From the NCBI RefSeq assembly GCF_006503695.1, contig NZ_SBIK01000007.1, positions 50,828 to 114,827 on the forward strand: 64,000 nucleotides of DNA. The letters are read 5' to 3'. The stretch is from Tepidiphilus succinatimandens (GTDB lineage: Bacteria; Pseudomonadota; Gammaproteobacteria; Burkholderiales; Rhodocyclaceae). Positions within the stretch are counted from its first letter, which is position 1. Each line of letters opens with the position of its first letter. This document shows, piece after piece, positions 40,297 to 48,691 of the stretch. The notes under the pieces are model-generated. The model made no database searches and had not been told where the DNA came from. It worked only from the letters and a program-made list of their open reading frames with translations. A program made the position numbers and the translations under genes.

Positions 40297-40315
40297 GGTG
40301 ACGGTTTCGTGACAT
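40297..40315 (-). promoter_or_regulatory. Pho-box-like direct repeat upstream of phoB
   Basis: On the minus strand two copies of the GTCAC core occur 11 nt apart (TGTCAC-GAAAC-CGTCAC), which is the spacing of the Pho box repeats, about 51-69 nt upstream of the phoB start codon. Against the E. coli consensus CTGTCATAAATCTGTCAT it matches at about 12 of 18 positions by eye. It fits autoregulation by PhoB. Confidence 0.55.
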
Positions 40316-40429
40316 TTTCGGGCCTCTCCCTGTTCCCTTGCCCTCGAACGAAGCATCTTCCGCCCCAAGATGGCGCAAGGGGCACCCTGCGCCTGCCCGC
40401 AAGCCACGGCCAAACGGGGAAAAAACGAC

Positions 40430-40445
40430 TGGCATCGTTCTTGCT
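40430..40445 (+). promoter_or_regulatory. Sigma-54 promoter of the TorF-like porin gene
   Basis: TGGCATCGTTCTTGCT contains the GG and GC dinucleotides of the -24/-12 elements with exactly ten bases between them and closely follows the consensus TGGCACG-N4-TTGCW. It ends 33 nt upstream of the ATG at 40479, a sensible place for a start site. It suggests RpoN control, for example by nitrogen status. Confidence 0.7.
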
Positions 40446-40478
40446 TCCTAACGTCTGGCCTGTCCACCGGAGACTTTC

Positions 40479-41240
40479 ATGAAAACCCCTCTGCTTCCCC
40501 TCACCGCCACCCTGGCCGTGCTCGGCGTCTCTTTGGCCCATGCCGAAGATACGGCCAAGAGCCCGTTTGCGCTCAGTTTTACCCTCGGGGCCACCAGCGA
40601 CTATGTCTTTCGCGGTGTGTCGCAGACACAAAACGAGCCCGCCGTCCAAGGCGGCCTCGAATTGGCGCACGATAGCGGATTCTACGTCGGACTGTGGGGC
40701 TCGAACGTCGATTGGGTAGAAGCTGGCGGCTACAAAGAGGACAACAGCCTCGAAGTGGACCTCTATGGCGGCTTTCGCGGCACCTTCGCCGACTCGTTCG
40801 GCTATGACTTCGGCATCATCACGTACTACTATCCCGGCGACAAAATCTCGGGAGCGGTCGACCCGGACACCACCGAAGTCTACGCCGGTTTGTCCTGGAA
40901 AACGGTGGCCCTCAAATACTACCACACGGTTTCCGACCACTTCGTCGGCTGGACCACCGACGATGGCGGCGATACCCGCGGCAGCTACTACCTCGATCTC
41001 TCGGCCAGCTATGACCTGGGCGGGGGCTGGGGTGTGCTCGGCCACGTCGGGCATCAGGAAGTGGAAGACAACGACGCAGCCTCGTACACCGACTGGAAAC
41101 TCGGCGTGAGCAAGGATCTCGGCTTCGGCGTCGCCACCCTGGCCTATACCGACACCGATGCCAGTAAATCCGCCTATACCTGGGACGGCGAAGAGGTGGC
41201 CGATGCCAGAGTAGTTCTTTCGTTCCAAAAAAGCTTTTGA
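40479..41240 (+). CDS. TorF family putative porin (Gcw_chp)
   Basis: 253-residue outer-membrane protein: signal peptide cleaved after SLAHA (residue about 22), then alternating beta strands with the Gcw_chp hallmarks LGATSDYVFRGVSQTQNEPAVQGGLEL, GFYVGLWGSNVDW and LEVDLYGGFRGTF. The C-terminus ends in FQKSF, a barrel-type terminal phenylalanine. GGAGACTTTC precedes the ATG. In many Betaproteobacteria this porin precedes glnK-amtB; here it does not, but the sigma-54 promoter upstream keeps a nitrogen-regulation flavour (inference). Confidence 0.85.
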   Translation: MKTPLLPLTATLAVLGVSLAHAEDTAKSPFALSFTLGATSDYVFRGVSQTQNEPAVQGGLELAHDSGFYVGLWGSNVDWVEAGGYKEDNSLEVDLYGGFRGTFADSFGYDFGIITYYYPGDKISGAVDPDTTEVYAGLSWKTVALKYYHTVSDHFVGWTTDDGGDTRGSYYLDLSASYDLGGGWGVLGHVGHQEVEDNDAASYTDWKLGVSKDLGFGVATLAYTDTDASKSAYTWDGEEVADARVVLSFQKSF

Positions 41241-41246
41241 TCAACA

Positions 41247-41287
41247 CCCCCTCGCCCATCGTTTGTGGCAACGTCCGGTCGAGGGGG
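41247..41287 (+). terminator. Long-loop inverted repeat after the porin gene
   Basis: CCCCCTCG at 41247-41254 pairs with CGAGGGGG at 41280-41287 across a 25-nt loop, starting 7 nt after the porin stop codon. There is no T-tract. Possible transcript end or RNA-stability structure between the porin and the small downstream gene. Confidence 0.3.
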
Positions 41288-41319
41288 CATGAACAATCAA
41301 GCAGGATCGGGACGAAACC

Positions 41320-41631
41320 ATGATCGACGCCAGCGACCCCGAATTCATTCGACTACTCGCCCGACTCAAACTCAGCGTCCGTCGTCAGCTGGAATACAAC
41401 ATCGATCTGGCACGGCTGCAAAAAGACGCACAACAAGCCTTGGAGGTGCTGAAGGAAATCGAGGATATGGCCGAGGATGAAGAACTCCTTGCACTCATTC
41501 TCCGGCTGAGAGCGATAATAATGCAAAATTCATCAAAAGACGTCTTGGAAAAGGAGAAAATCGCCGATCCTTCTGTCGAGAAAAATTCTTCCAACGTGCG
41601 CTCTTACCGATTTGGCGCACGGGGTGGATGA
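41320..41631 (+). CDS. Small hypothetical protein, 103 residues
   Basis: Unrecognised. The first 65 residues are a strongly charged, helical, coiled-coil-like segment (LARLKLSVRRQLEYNIDLARL, KEIEDMAEDEELLALILRLRA). The last 40 residues (QNSSKDVLEKEKIADPSVEK) are low-complexity and polar, and the DNA there (about 41510-41610) is much richer in A/T than its surroundings. No convincing Shine-Dalgarno; ATG 41320 is the only plausible start. It follows the porin gene by 79 nt and converges on the amidotransferase gene (9-nt gap). It may be cotranscribed from the sigma-54 promoter. Confidence 0.6.
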   Translation: MIDASDPEFIRLLARLKLSVRRQLEYNIDLARLQKDAQQALEVLKEIEDMAEDEELLALILRLRAIIMQNSSKDVLEKEKIADPSVEKNSSNVRSYRFGARGG

Positions 41632-41640
41632 GCGCCAACC

Positions 41641-42372
41641 TCAGAGATCGAGCCGCTCGAACCACGCCTGCATCACCGCTGCGGCTGCCTGCTGCAATCC
41701 CGCTTCCTGCGCCCGCGCCTGGCGGCGTAGCTCGTCCGGACGCAGACCGCAGGCCCGGATCTCATCGATGTTGCCGATGAGCCAGCGCTCGAGTCGAGAA
41801 GGGGCGACTTCGAGGTGGAATTGCCAGGCCATCGCGTGATCCTCCACCATGAACGCCTGGTTGGGGCACAGCGGCGTTCGCGCGAGGCTCTGCACGCCGT
41901 CGGGTAGATCGAAGACGTCGCCGTGCCACTGCAGCACGGGCTGCGCGCCGATCCGGGCGATGGGCGTGCCAACAGCCGCCGGAGTGAGTTCGAGCGAGAA
42001 ATAGCCCAGTTCTTTCGTTCCCATGGGTCGCACCCGCGCCCCCAGGGCACGGGCCATGAGCTGCGCTCCGAGGCAGATACCCAGCGTGGGCCGCTGCGCA
42101 TCCAGCCGCGCCCGGATCAAGCGCACTTCCTCGGCAAGGAAAGGGAAATCATCGTCGTCCTCGGCGCCGAGCGGGCCGCCGAGCACCACCAGCAGGTCGG
42201 GGGCGAGCGCATCCCAGCCGCAGAGCTCGTCGAGACCGAGGTCGATATAGCGCACTCGCCAGCCGCGCCACACGAGCCACGGCTCGAGCAGACCCAAGTC
42301 TTCGTAAGCGACGTGCCTCAGCGCCACGGCCAGCGGCGGGGCGCGTCGTGCGCCGGATTCGTTCTTCGTCAT
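41641..42372 (-). CDS. Class I glutamine amidotransferase-like protein (GuaA-type GATase domain)
   Basis: 243-residue stand-alone GATase1 domain. The nucleophile Cys is in PTLGICLGAQLMARALGA (about residue 98), and the His-x-Glu pair is in WQFHLEVAPSRL (about 187-191). GGPLGAEDDDDFPFLAEEVRL precedes the cysteine, as in the GuaA-like/YfeJ subgroup. It probably hydrolyses glutamine or gamma-glutamyl compounds; the acceptor is unknown. It ends 9 nt from the convergent small gene and starts 30 nt downstream of the chemoreceptor gene. Confidence 0.85.
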   Translation of the reverse strand: MTKNESGARRAPPLAVALRHVAYEDLGLLEPWLVWRGWRVRYIDLGLDELCGWDALAPDLLVVLGGPLGAEDDDDFPFLAEEVRLIRARLDAQRPTLGICLGAQLMARALGARVRPMGTKELGYFSLELTPAAVGTPIARIGAQPVLQWHGDVFDLPDGVQSLARTPLCPNQAFMVEDHAMAWQFHLEVAPSRLERWLIGNIDEIRACGLRPDELRRQARAQEAGLQQAAAAVMQAWFERLDL

Positions 42373-42402
42373 GTTCGTCCTCCCGAGGGAACACGCCGGT
42401 GC

Positions 42403-44619
42403 TCAACGCGCGCTCGTCACGCGGAAGCGCCGCATCGAAGCACCCAGCTTGCCGGCGGCGTGCTTGACCCGGTCGACGCTCGCCGCGAGCGCCGCCAACG
42501 AGCCGCGCATGCCGTCGGCGATCGCCGCCAAGCGTTGCATCATGGAGCCGTTCACGCGGCTGCGCTCGGCCACGCGCTCGATCACGCCCAGCAGTCGTTC
42601 GGCGAGTTCGTGCACCTCGCCCTGCTCGGAGACCGCTTCTTCGGCAAGCCGCAGACCGTTCTCGACGTCGGCCACGCCGGATTCCATGATCGAGACCGCC
42701 TCGCGCGCTCCGTGCTGGATGCCCTCGATCTTGCCGCGGATGTCGCCGGTGGCGCTGGCCGTGCGTTGCGCCAGCTTGCGCACCTCGTCGGCCACCACCG
42801 CGAATCCGCGCCCGTGCTCGCCGGCGCGCGCCGCCTCGATCGCCGCGTTGAGCGCGAGCAGATTCGTCTGGGCGGCGATGTCGCTGATCACCGCCACGAT
42901 GTCGCCGATCTCCTCGGTGCGCTGGTTGAGCGCCTGGATGGTGCGGCTGGCGGCGTCGATCGAATCGCGGATCGCCTGGGTCTGGGTGCGCACCGTCTGA
43001 AACTGGGCTTGGGCGTTCTCCACCACCGCGCCGAGCGCGGTGCGCACTTCCTCGGCGGTATGGGTGGCGGTGTCGATCTCGGCGAGCTGTTCGCCGAGTG
43101 AGTCGAGCAGATGCTGCACCTCGGCAAGGAGCTCATTGGCGGTGCCAGCAGCTTCCGTGTTCTTGTCGATCATCTCGCCGTGCGTCTGGCGCACCTCGTC
43201 GGTGGTGCGCACCACTTGCCCCAAGGTGCCGTCGAGCGAATCGATGAAGCTGTCGATCCAGCGGCCGAGCTCGCCGCTCTCGTCCTCAGCGAGCAGGCGA
43301 CGATCGAAGCGCTGGGTGAGGTTGGCTTCCCCCTCGGCGAGCGAGCGCATCGTCTCGGCCATCGCGTCGAGCCGTCCGGTGAACGCCCGCACGCGGCGCC
43401 GCAGCAGCGGCGCATAGCCGAGGAGCAGCACCGCGACCATCGCCACCACCACGGTCGGCGCCGGCGGTGCGGCGTAGGCCGCGAACACCGTCGCCAGCAG
43501 CGCCGCGACGCCGACGAGCAGCAGGAAATCGCGCGTGAGCTGAAACCCCAGCGGGCGATGGCGATAGACCTCTTCGAGATCGGCTTCGCACATCATCCCC
43601 CAGCGATCGGGCGAACCGGGCAGCCGGAAAGTGATGCCCTTGCCGATCACCGGGATGTGTCGGTAGTCGGAATAGCCGGGATAGGTGACGAAGAGGTTCT
43701 CGCCGCAGCGGATCGTTTCGCGCACGCCGGGGTGCAGTTGCCCCGTGGCCGGGTCGACGAAGCGCAGCTCGAGCTCGGTGTGTCGCTGCACGCGTACGGT
43801 GCCGTAGGGGGTGGAAACGCCGCGCTTGAGGTTGTCTCCGAGGGTAAACGTTTCATCCTCGAAGCGCGAACGCGACAGGGCCGTGCCCGGGGCGATCGTC
43901 GGATCGAAGCGCGATTCGACCATGAAGAGGTAGTTGTCGCCCGAGTCGCGGTAGATGTGCCCCGCCTCGCGCTGGATGAGATCGCCGATCACGTCGTTGG
44001 GCACGCGGGCGCAGACACAGCCGAGCGTCTCCCCGTCGCGCACGATGGGGTGGTAAAACATCAGCGTGACTTCGTCGTGGAAACGCGAAGTCGTCGGCCC
44101 CAGCGTCTCGGTGAATGGGTCGGCGTAGGGGCCGTGCAGGAACGGGCCGCTCAGCCCGGCGGCGACGGCTTTCTCCGGCAGATCCTGCTTGCCGACGTGC
44201 TGCGGCGCAGTCGAGGCGAGCACTCGCCCTTTCGGGTCGATGACGAAGAGTTCGGAACAATCCGCGGCGAGCAGGCGTTTCTGGCGCAAGGGTTCGGCAT
44301 CGAGCGCCTGGTCGAACCGGCCAGCGTAGGTCTGGGCCAGATCGGCGAGGTGTTCCCACTGCGTCCGCGTCCAGTCTTCGAGCAGGCGCACGCGGGTGGC
44401 GGCGATGCTCTCGAAAGTGCGCTCGATCGCCGGATAGCGGTGGCGGTTGAGCCAGCAGGCCCAGCCCATGGCGAGCTTGCCGGTTTTGCCGAACCAGGGC
44501 AGCCAGTGCCGCTCGGCGGGGGTGAGCGCCATGCGCCGGCTCTTGAGCGCGCCGTCCGCGCGCGGCGGGGCATAACTTGCACCAAAAGGGTTCGAATGGG
44601 TCAAGGTTTGTGCCGTCAT
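42403..44619 (-). CDS. Methyl-accepting chemotaxis protein with N-terminal Cache-like sensor
   Basis: 738-residue chemoreceptor. Residues about 60-330 form a double-Cache-like sensor ([63 protein letters not shown]). Two closely spaced helices follow ([39 protein letters not shown]; about 345-388), then a HAMP-like linker and the MCP signalling domain with hairpin tip around [35 protein letters not shown] see no membrane helix before the sensor, so it may be cytoplasmic. ATG 44619 overlaps the EAL gene stop (ATGA); both are cotranscribed. Confidence 0.88.
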   Translation of the reverse strand: MTAQTLTHSNPFGASYAPPRADGALKSRRMALTPAERHWLPWFGKTGKLAMGWACWLNRHRYPAIERTFESIAATRVRLLEDWTRTQWEHLADLAQTYAGRFDQALDAEPLRQKRLLAADCSELFVIDPKGRVLASTAPQHVGKQDLPEKAVAAGLSGPFLHGPYADPFTETLGPTTSRFHDEVTLMFYHPIVRDGETLGCVCARVPNDVIGDLIQREAGHIYRDSGDNYLFMVESRFDPTIAPGTALSRSRFEDETFTLGDNLKRGVSTPYGTVRVQRHTELELRFVDPATGQLHPGVRETIRCGENLFVTYPGYSDYRHIPVIGKGITFRLPGSPDRWGMMCEADLEEVYRHRPLGFQLTRDFLLLVGVAALLATVFAAYAAPPAPTVVVAMVAVLLLGYAPLLRRRVRAFTGRLDAMAETMRSLAEGEANLTQRFDRRLLAEDESGELGRWIDSFIDSLDGTLGQVVRTTDEVRQTHGEMIDKNTEAAGTANELLAEVQHLLDSLGEQLAEIDTATHTAEEVRTALGAVVENAQAQFQTVRTQTQAIRDSIDAASRTIQALNQRTEEIGDIVAVISDIAAQTNLLALNAAIEAARAGEHGRGFAVVADEVRKLAQRTASATGDIRGKIEGIQHGAREAVSIMESGVADVENGLRLAEEAVSEQGEVHELAERLLGVIERVAERSRVNGSMMQRLAAIADGMRGSLAALAASVDRVKHAAGKLGASMRRFRVTSAR

Positions 44620-45848
44620 GGTGCATTCTCCGCATCGAGGGTATCGGCCGCCAAGTCGGCGCAGACGACGAAAGTGCCGGCCTCGCCGTGGGCCGTGGCG
44701 GAAAGGGTGCGTACCCAGGTACCATCGGGTACCGAGAGGTAGGGGTCGGTCAAGTGGATTCGTCCGGGCATGGCGATGGCACGGCGAAAATAGGGCCGGG
44801 CGCTCCACAGGGCACCGGCGCCATCGGCCAGCGGTAGGTAACGCAGCAGGGTCACCGGCACACGCGAGGCGCTGTGCCCGAGCTGGCGGCCGTTTGCGTC
44901 GAGCAGATAGGCGCGATAGACCTCGGGGCGGGCGATCAACTCGGCGCTCGCCAGAGCAAAGTCTTCTCCCAAAGCGACGCGGCGCAAGGTCTGCCGGAAC
45001 ACCTCTTCGAGCGTTTTGGGTACCGCCTCACGACGGCGCACAGGACGCGCCCGCAGCGGGTCGTGCAGTTTCTCCCGCGCGCCCCAGGTGCTCTTGAGGG
45101 CGAAAGCGCGCGGCTGCGGCCGGGCGTAGTAGAAACCTTGCACGAGATCGGCTTCGGCCTGCACGGCGAGCTGCGCCTGCGCCGCGGTTTCCACGCCCTC
45201 GAAGAGCACCAAGGCACCGGTGTCGCGGATGAGCGCCACCAGCCGCTGGAGACTGCGGCGCACCCGCGCGTCCTCTTCCGCGAACAAAATCAGCGTGCGA
45301 TCGAGCTTGACGATGTCGGGCGCGAGCGTGAAGAGCCGGTCGAGGTTCGAATGACGAGCACCAAAGTCGTCGAGCGCGACCAGGCAGCCGAGCGCCCGGT
45401 AGCGGGCCATGAGTTCGCGCAGCCACCCGGAATCGGTACTCTCGTCCTCGGTGAGCTCGACCACGACCTGGTGCGGATCGAGCCCGGCCGGGAGATCGTC
45501 TTCTTCGGTGAGCTGTGCCTGCGGTGCCCGATTGACGAAAAGCCACAGATCGTCGCCTGCCAGCGGCCGAAAGTTTTCGTAGTGCAACCGACGGGCGAGC
45601 CGGTCGCGCAGAATGAGCTCTTCGGGGTGCAGACTCGAGGTGAAAAACCGCAGCGGTGGCACCTCCACCCCCTCGTGCTGTGGCCGCAGCAAGGCTTCCA
45701 GCCCGACGATGCGCCCGTGCGCGATGCTGAAGATCGGCTGGAAATGGCTCATGAGCTGCCAATCACGATAGCTCAGGATCGTGTCCTCGGGATGGCGGTG
45801 CCAGCGCACCGATGTTTCCAGGCATTCCGGCGCGTCGTGCTCGCGCAT
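44616..45848 (-). CDS. EAL-domain protein (c-di-GMP phosphodiesterase) with C-terminal PDC/Cache-like domain
   Basis: 410-residue protein. The EAL domain (about residues 20-250) keeps EALLRP, Asn in LFVNRAP, Glu in VVELTED, the metal-binding Asp pair in [11 protein letters not shown], Lys in IVKLDRT, Glu in FEGVET and Gln in QGFYYARP, so phosphodiesterase activity is plausible. The last 130 residues ([42 protein letters not shown]) look like a PDC sensor, here placed after the catalytic domain. ATG 45848 has GGAGG 8 nt upstream. It is translationally coupled to the chemoreceptor gene. Confidence 0.85.
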   Translation of the reverse strand: MREHDAPECLETSVRWHRHPEDTILSYRDWQLMSHFQPIFSIAHGRIVGLEALLRPQHEGVEVPPLRFFTSSLHPEELILRDRLARRLHYENFRPLAGDDLWLFVNRAPQAQLTEEDDLPAGLDPHQVVVELTEDESTDSGWLRELMARYRALGCLVALDDFGARHSNLDRLFTLAPDIVKLDRTLILFAEEDARVRRSLQRLVALIRDTGALVLFEGVETAAQAQLAVQAEADLVQGFYYARPQPRAFALKSTWGAREKLHDPLRARPVRRREAVPKTLEEVFRQTLRRVALGEDFALASAELIARPEVYRAYLLDANGRQLGHSASRVPVTLLRYLPLADGAGALWSARPYFRRAIAMPGRIHLTDPYLSVPDGTWVRTLSATAHGEAGTFVVCADLAADTLDAENAP

Positions 45849-45939
45849 TGGGGGTTCCTCCGATTTCCACCGCACCGTGCGGCATGCCCACTAGAACCAG
45901 CAATAATCATGCCTGAGCCTCTTTGCAGCAACGGCGTCG

Positions 45940-45957
45940 GCGTCACATCCTCGTCAC
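45940..45957 (+). promoter_or_regulatory. Possible Pho-box-like GTCAC direct repeat
   Basis: Two copies of CGTCACA occur exactly 11 nt apart (GTCAC at 45942-45946 and 45953-45957), the same core and spacing as upstream of phoB, 53 nt before the EAL-CBS-GGDEF start. Beyond the cores the match to the E. coli Pho box is poor, so this is tentative. Confidence 0.35.
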
Positions 45958-46009
45958 ACAGCTCGCCTACGATGGCGGGCGATGCGCCTTGTCGTGGCGA
46001 AATTCGTCC

Positions 46010-47794
46010 ATGGATTCCCTGACCGAAATCATGTGCCCTCCCTATCCCGCCGACGTCCTCCCCGAGCTGGAACGCCTGTTGCAGGAACGACGCCTGGCAG
46101 CGCGTTTCCAGCCGGTGATCACGCTGGAGGACGGCGGACTCCTCGGCTTCGAAGGGCTCATCCGCGGCCCCAGCGACAGTTCGCTGCACGCTCCCCTGGT
46201 GCTCTTCGACGCGGCGCGCCGTCTCGGGCGATTGAGCGAGCTCGAATACCTCTGCCGCGAGACGGTCATCGCCGCTTTCGCTGCTCAAGGCGGCCAAGGG
46301 AAACTGCTGCTCAACGTCGATCCGGGGGCGATGGTGGTGCAGCCGGGCGATCAAAGCCGGACGCTCGCCTGGATCGAACAGGCGGGATTGTCACCGCGGG
46401 AAGTCGTCATCGAGCTCACCGAAGCCACGCCGGGCCTGGACTACGCCCAATTGCGCCATGCCGTGGCGCACTACCGCAGCCTCGGCTTTGCCATCGCCAT
46501 CGACGATCTGGGCGAAGGCTTTTCTTCGCTGCGATTGTGGTCGGAGCTCGAGCCGGATTTCGTCAAGATTGACAAACACTTCGTGCAAGGGGCACACGCC
46601 GACCCGATCAAATGGCAATTCTTGGAGTCGATCGCGCGCATCGCCCGCAACAGCCGCACCCAAGTGATCGCCGAGGGCATCGAGACGCCGGCCGAACTCG
46701 CCGTGGTGCGCGAGTGCGGCATCCCCCTCGGTCAGGGGTATCTCTTCGGCCGGCCCGAACCGCGACCCGAATATCGGCCCGAGCCGGAACACTTCCGCTC
46801 CGAGCAGGTGCTCGACGCCTCCGTACCCGCGGGCGCAGAGGCGAGCGTCGCCTCCCTGGTGCACTACGTCGCCCCGCTTGCGCCGGAGACGACGAACGAG
46901 GAAGTCTTCGCCCGCTTCGAACGCGACCCGGAGCTCTATGCCCAACCGGTGGTCGCCGACGGCGTGCCGCTGGGGCTCATCGCGCGCAATCACTTCATGG
47001 ATGCCTACGCCCGCCCCTACCGGCGCGAGCTCTACGGACACCGACCCTGCACTATGTATCTCGACCGCCACGCGCTGGTGATCGACCGGCGCATGAGCCT
47101 GCAGCAACTCTCGGATCTCATCACCCAGCTCGACCCCAAACACCTGGTGCAGGGCTTCATCATCACCGACTCCGGCCGCTACCTGGGACTGGGCAACGGG
47201 CACGCGCTGCTGCGCGAGATCACCCGCCTGCAGCTCGAGGCGGCCCGTCACGCCAACCCGCTCACCAACCTGCCCGGCAACGTCCCCATCCAGCGGGAGA
47301 TCGATGCCCGGCTCAAGCGGGGCGAACCGTTCGTGGCCGCCTACCTCGATCTCGATCATTTCAAACCGTACAACGACATCTATGGCTTCCGCCGCGGGGA
47401 CGACATCCTGCGGCTGGTGGGCGAACTGCTGCGTGAGCACACCGATCCGGCCAGGGATTTCGTCGGCCACATCGGCGGGGACGACTTCATCGTGCTGTGG
47501 GGCAGTCCCGACTGGCAGGAACGCACCGAGGCGCTGCTGCGCACCTTCGATGCGCGTATCCCAGAGTTCTACCATCCCGAAGACCGCGCCCGCGGCGGCA
47601 TCGAGGCCGAGGACCGGCAAGGGCGAACGGTCTTCTTCCCGCTGTGCGCCTTGTCGGTCGGCGCCGTCGTCATCGACGAGCCACAGCGCTACGAGAGTCA
47701 CCACGCCGTGGCCGAAGCGGCCTCGGTGGCGAAGAAGATGGCGAAGAAGACGCCGGGCAGCTCGCTCTTCGTCGAACGCCGCCGGCAGAAGTGA
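46010..47794 (+). CDS. EAL-CBS-GGDEF protein (c-di-GMP turnover)
   Basis: 594-residue protein with the EAL domain first (about residues 15-260: FEGLIRGP, LNVDPGA, VIELTEATP, IDDLGEGFSSLRL, DFVKIDKHFV, AEGIETPAE, GQGYLFGRPEP), a CBS-like middle (about 300-410: MYLDRHALVIDRRMSLQQLSDLI) and GGDEF last (about 420-590: LTNLPGNVPIQREID, AAYLDLDHFKPYNDIYGF, HIGGDDFIVLWG). GGDDF is a functional variant; the EAL signature reads EGL. The start is uncertain: ATG 46010 and ATG 46031 both lack a clear Shine-Dalgarno. It is divergent from the EAL/chemoreceptor operon. Confidence 0.88.
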   Translation: MDSLTEIMCPPYPADVLPELERLLQERRLAARFQPVITLEDGGLLGFEGLIRGPSDSSLHAPLVLFDAARRLGRLSELEYLCRETVIAAFAAQGGQGKLLLNVDPGAMVVQPGDQSRTLAWIEQAGLSPREVVIELTEATPGLDYAQLRHAVAHYRSLGFAIAIDDLGEGFSSLRLWSELEPDFVKIDKHFVQGAHADPIKWQFLESIARIARNSRTQVIAEGIETPAELAVVRECGIPLGQGYLFGRPEPRPEYRPEPEHFRSEQVLDASVPAGAEASVASLVHYVAPLAPETTNEEVFARFERDPELYAQPVVADGVPLGLIARNHFMDAYARPYRRELYGHRPCTMYLDRHALVIDRRMSLQQLSDLITQLDPKHLVQGFIITDSGRYLGLGNGHALLREITRLQLEAARHANPLTNLPGNVPIQREIDARLKRGEPFVAAYLDLDHFKPYNDIYGFRRGDDILRLVGELLREHTDPARDFVGHIGGDDFIVLWGSPDWQERTEALLRTFDARIPEFYHPEDRARGGIEAEDRQGRTVFFPLCALSVGAVVIDEPQRYESHHAVAEAASVAKKMAKKTPGSSLFVERRRQK

Positions 47795-47839
47795 GCAGAG
47801 CGCTACAGGAGCACCGCGCAGCAGGGTGTCCGAGGGGCC

Positions 47840-48679
47840 CTACAGGATGCCGTCGGCGCGGTGCAGCACGTCGGCGAGCTCGACTTCGGGTGGTAGCGGC
47901 TCGAGCAGGCGGCGCGGCGCCTGAGGCGGCGGCGGGGGGGCGATCTCCCGATTCCAGTCCACCAGCTCCAGCCGACCGTCGAGGTGTTCGACGATGGCCG
48001 TGCAGGAATCCACCCAGTCGCCACAGTTGGCGTAGGTGAGACCGTCCACCTCCTTGATCGCCGCCCAGTGGATGTGGCCGCAGATGATGCCGTCCAGCCC
48101 CCGCTCGCGCACGCTGCGCATCACCGCGTCTTCGAACCCGTACATGAACTCCAGCGCCTTCTTCACCTTGCGCTTGACGTGTCCCGCGAGCGACCAGTAG
48201 CCCGGCCGCCCCATCCGGCGACGCACCCAGGCCCAGACGACGTTGGCGCGCACGAGGGCGCCATAGGCCGCATCGCCCAGCAGCGCCACCCAGCGATGAT
48301 GGCGCGTCACTTCGTCGAACTCGTCGCCGTGGATGAGCAGGAACCGCCGTCCGTCGGCCGTCTGGTGCACGTACTCGGCGTGCAGCGTGATGTCGCCGAA
48401 AGCAGCCCCGACGTATTCACGCAGCGCCTCGTCGTGGTTGCCGGGAATGAAGATCACTCGCTCGCCGTGGCGCGCCCGCCGCAGGATCTTCTGCACGACC
48501 GTATTCTGCGCTGCGCTCCAGTAGATGCCGCGGCGCATCGCCCAGAAATCGACGACGTCGCCCACGAGGTAGAGATACTGCGCCGGATATTCGCGCAGGA
48601 AATCGACCAGGCGCTCAGCCTTGCAGGCGCGGGTCCCGAGGTGGATGTCCGAGAGAAAGACGGAACGAACGGCAGGCAT
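47840..48679 (-). CDS. Metallophosphoesterase of the UDP-2,3-diacylglucosamine diphosphatase family (PlcP-like)
   Basis: 279-residue calcineurin-type phosphoesterase. Metal-binding motifs are SDIHLGTRACKAERLVDFL (residues about 10-28), LVGDVVDFWAMR, IPGNHDEALREYVG, HGDEFDEVTRHHRW and ICGHIHWAA. The SDxHLGT, GDxVDxW and GYWSL/KxKKALEF features resemble, from memory, rhizobial PlcP (a phospholipase C acting on membrane phospholipids under phosphate stress) more than LpxH. It is 12 nt downstream of a GT4 gene, the same pairing as plcP-agt. LpxH activity in lipid A synthesis remains the alternative. A Pro-rich tail (about 248-262) follows the catalytic domain. Confidence 0.85.
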   Translation of the reverse strand: MPAVRSVFLSDIHLGTRACKAERLVDFLREYPAQYLYLVGDVVDFWAMRRGIYWSAAQNTVVQKILRRARHGERVIFIPGNHDEALREYVGAAFGDITLHAEYVHQTADGRRFLLIHGDEFDEVTRHHRWVALLGDAAYGALVRANVVWAWVRRRMGRPGYWSLAGHVKRKVKKALEFMYGFEDAVMRSVRERGLDGIICGHIHWAAIKEVDGLTYANCGDWVDSCTAIVEHLDGRLELVDWNREIAPPPPPQAPRRLLEPLPPEVELADVLHRADGIL

Positions 48680-48691
48680 ATCGACCCCCTT

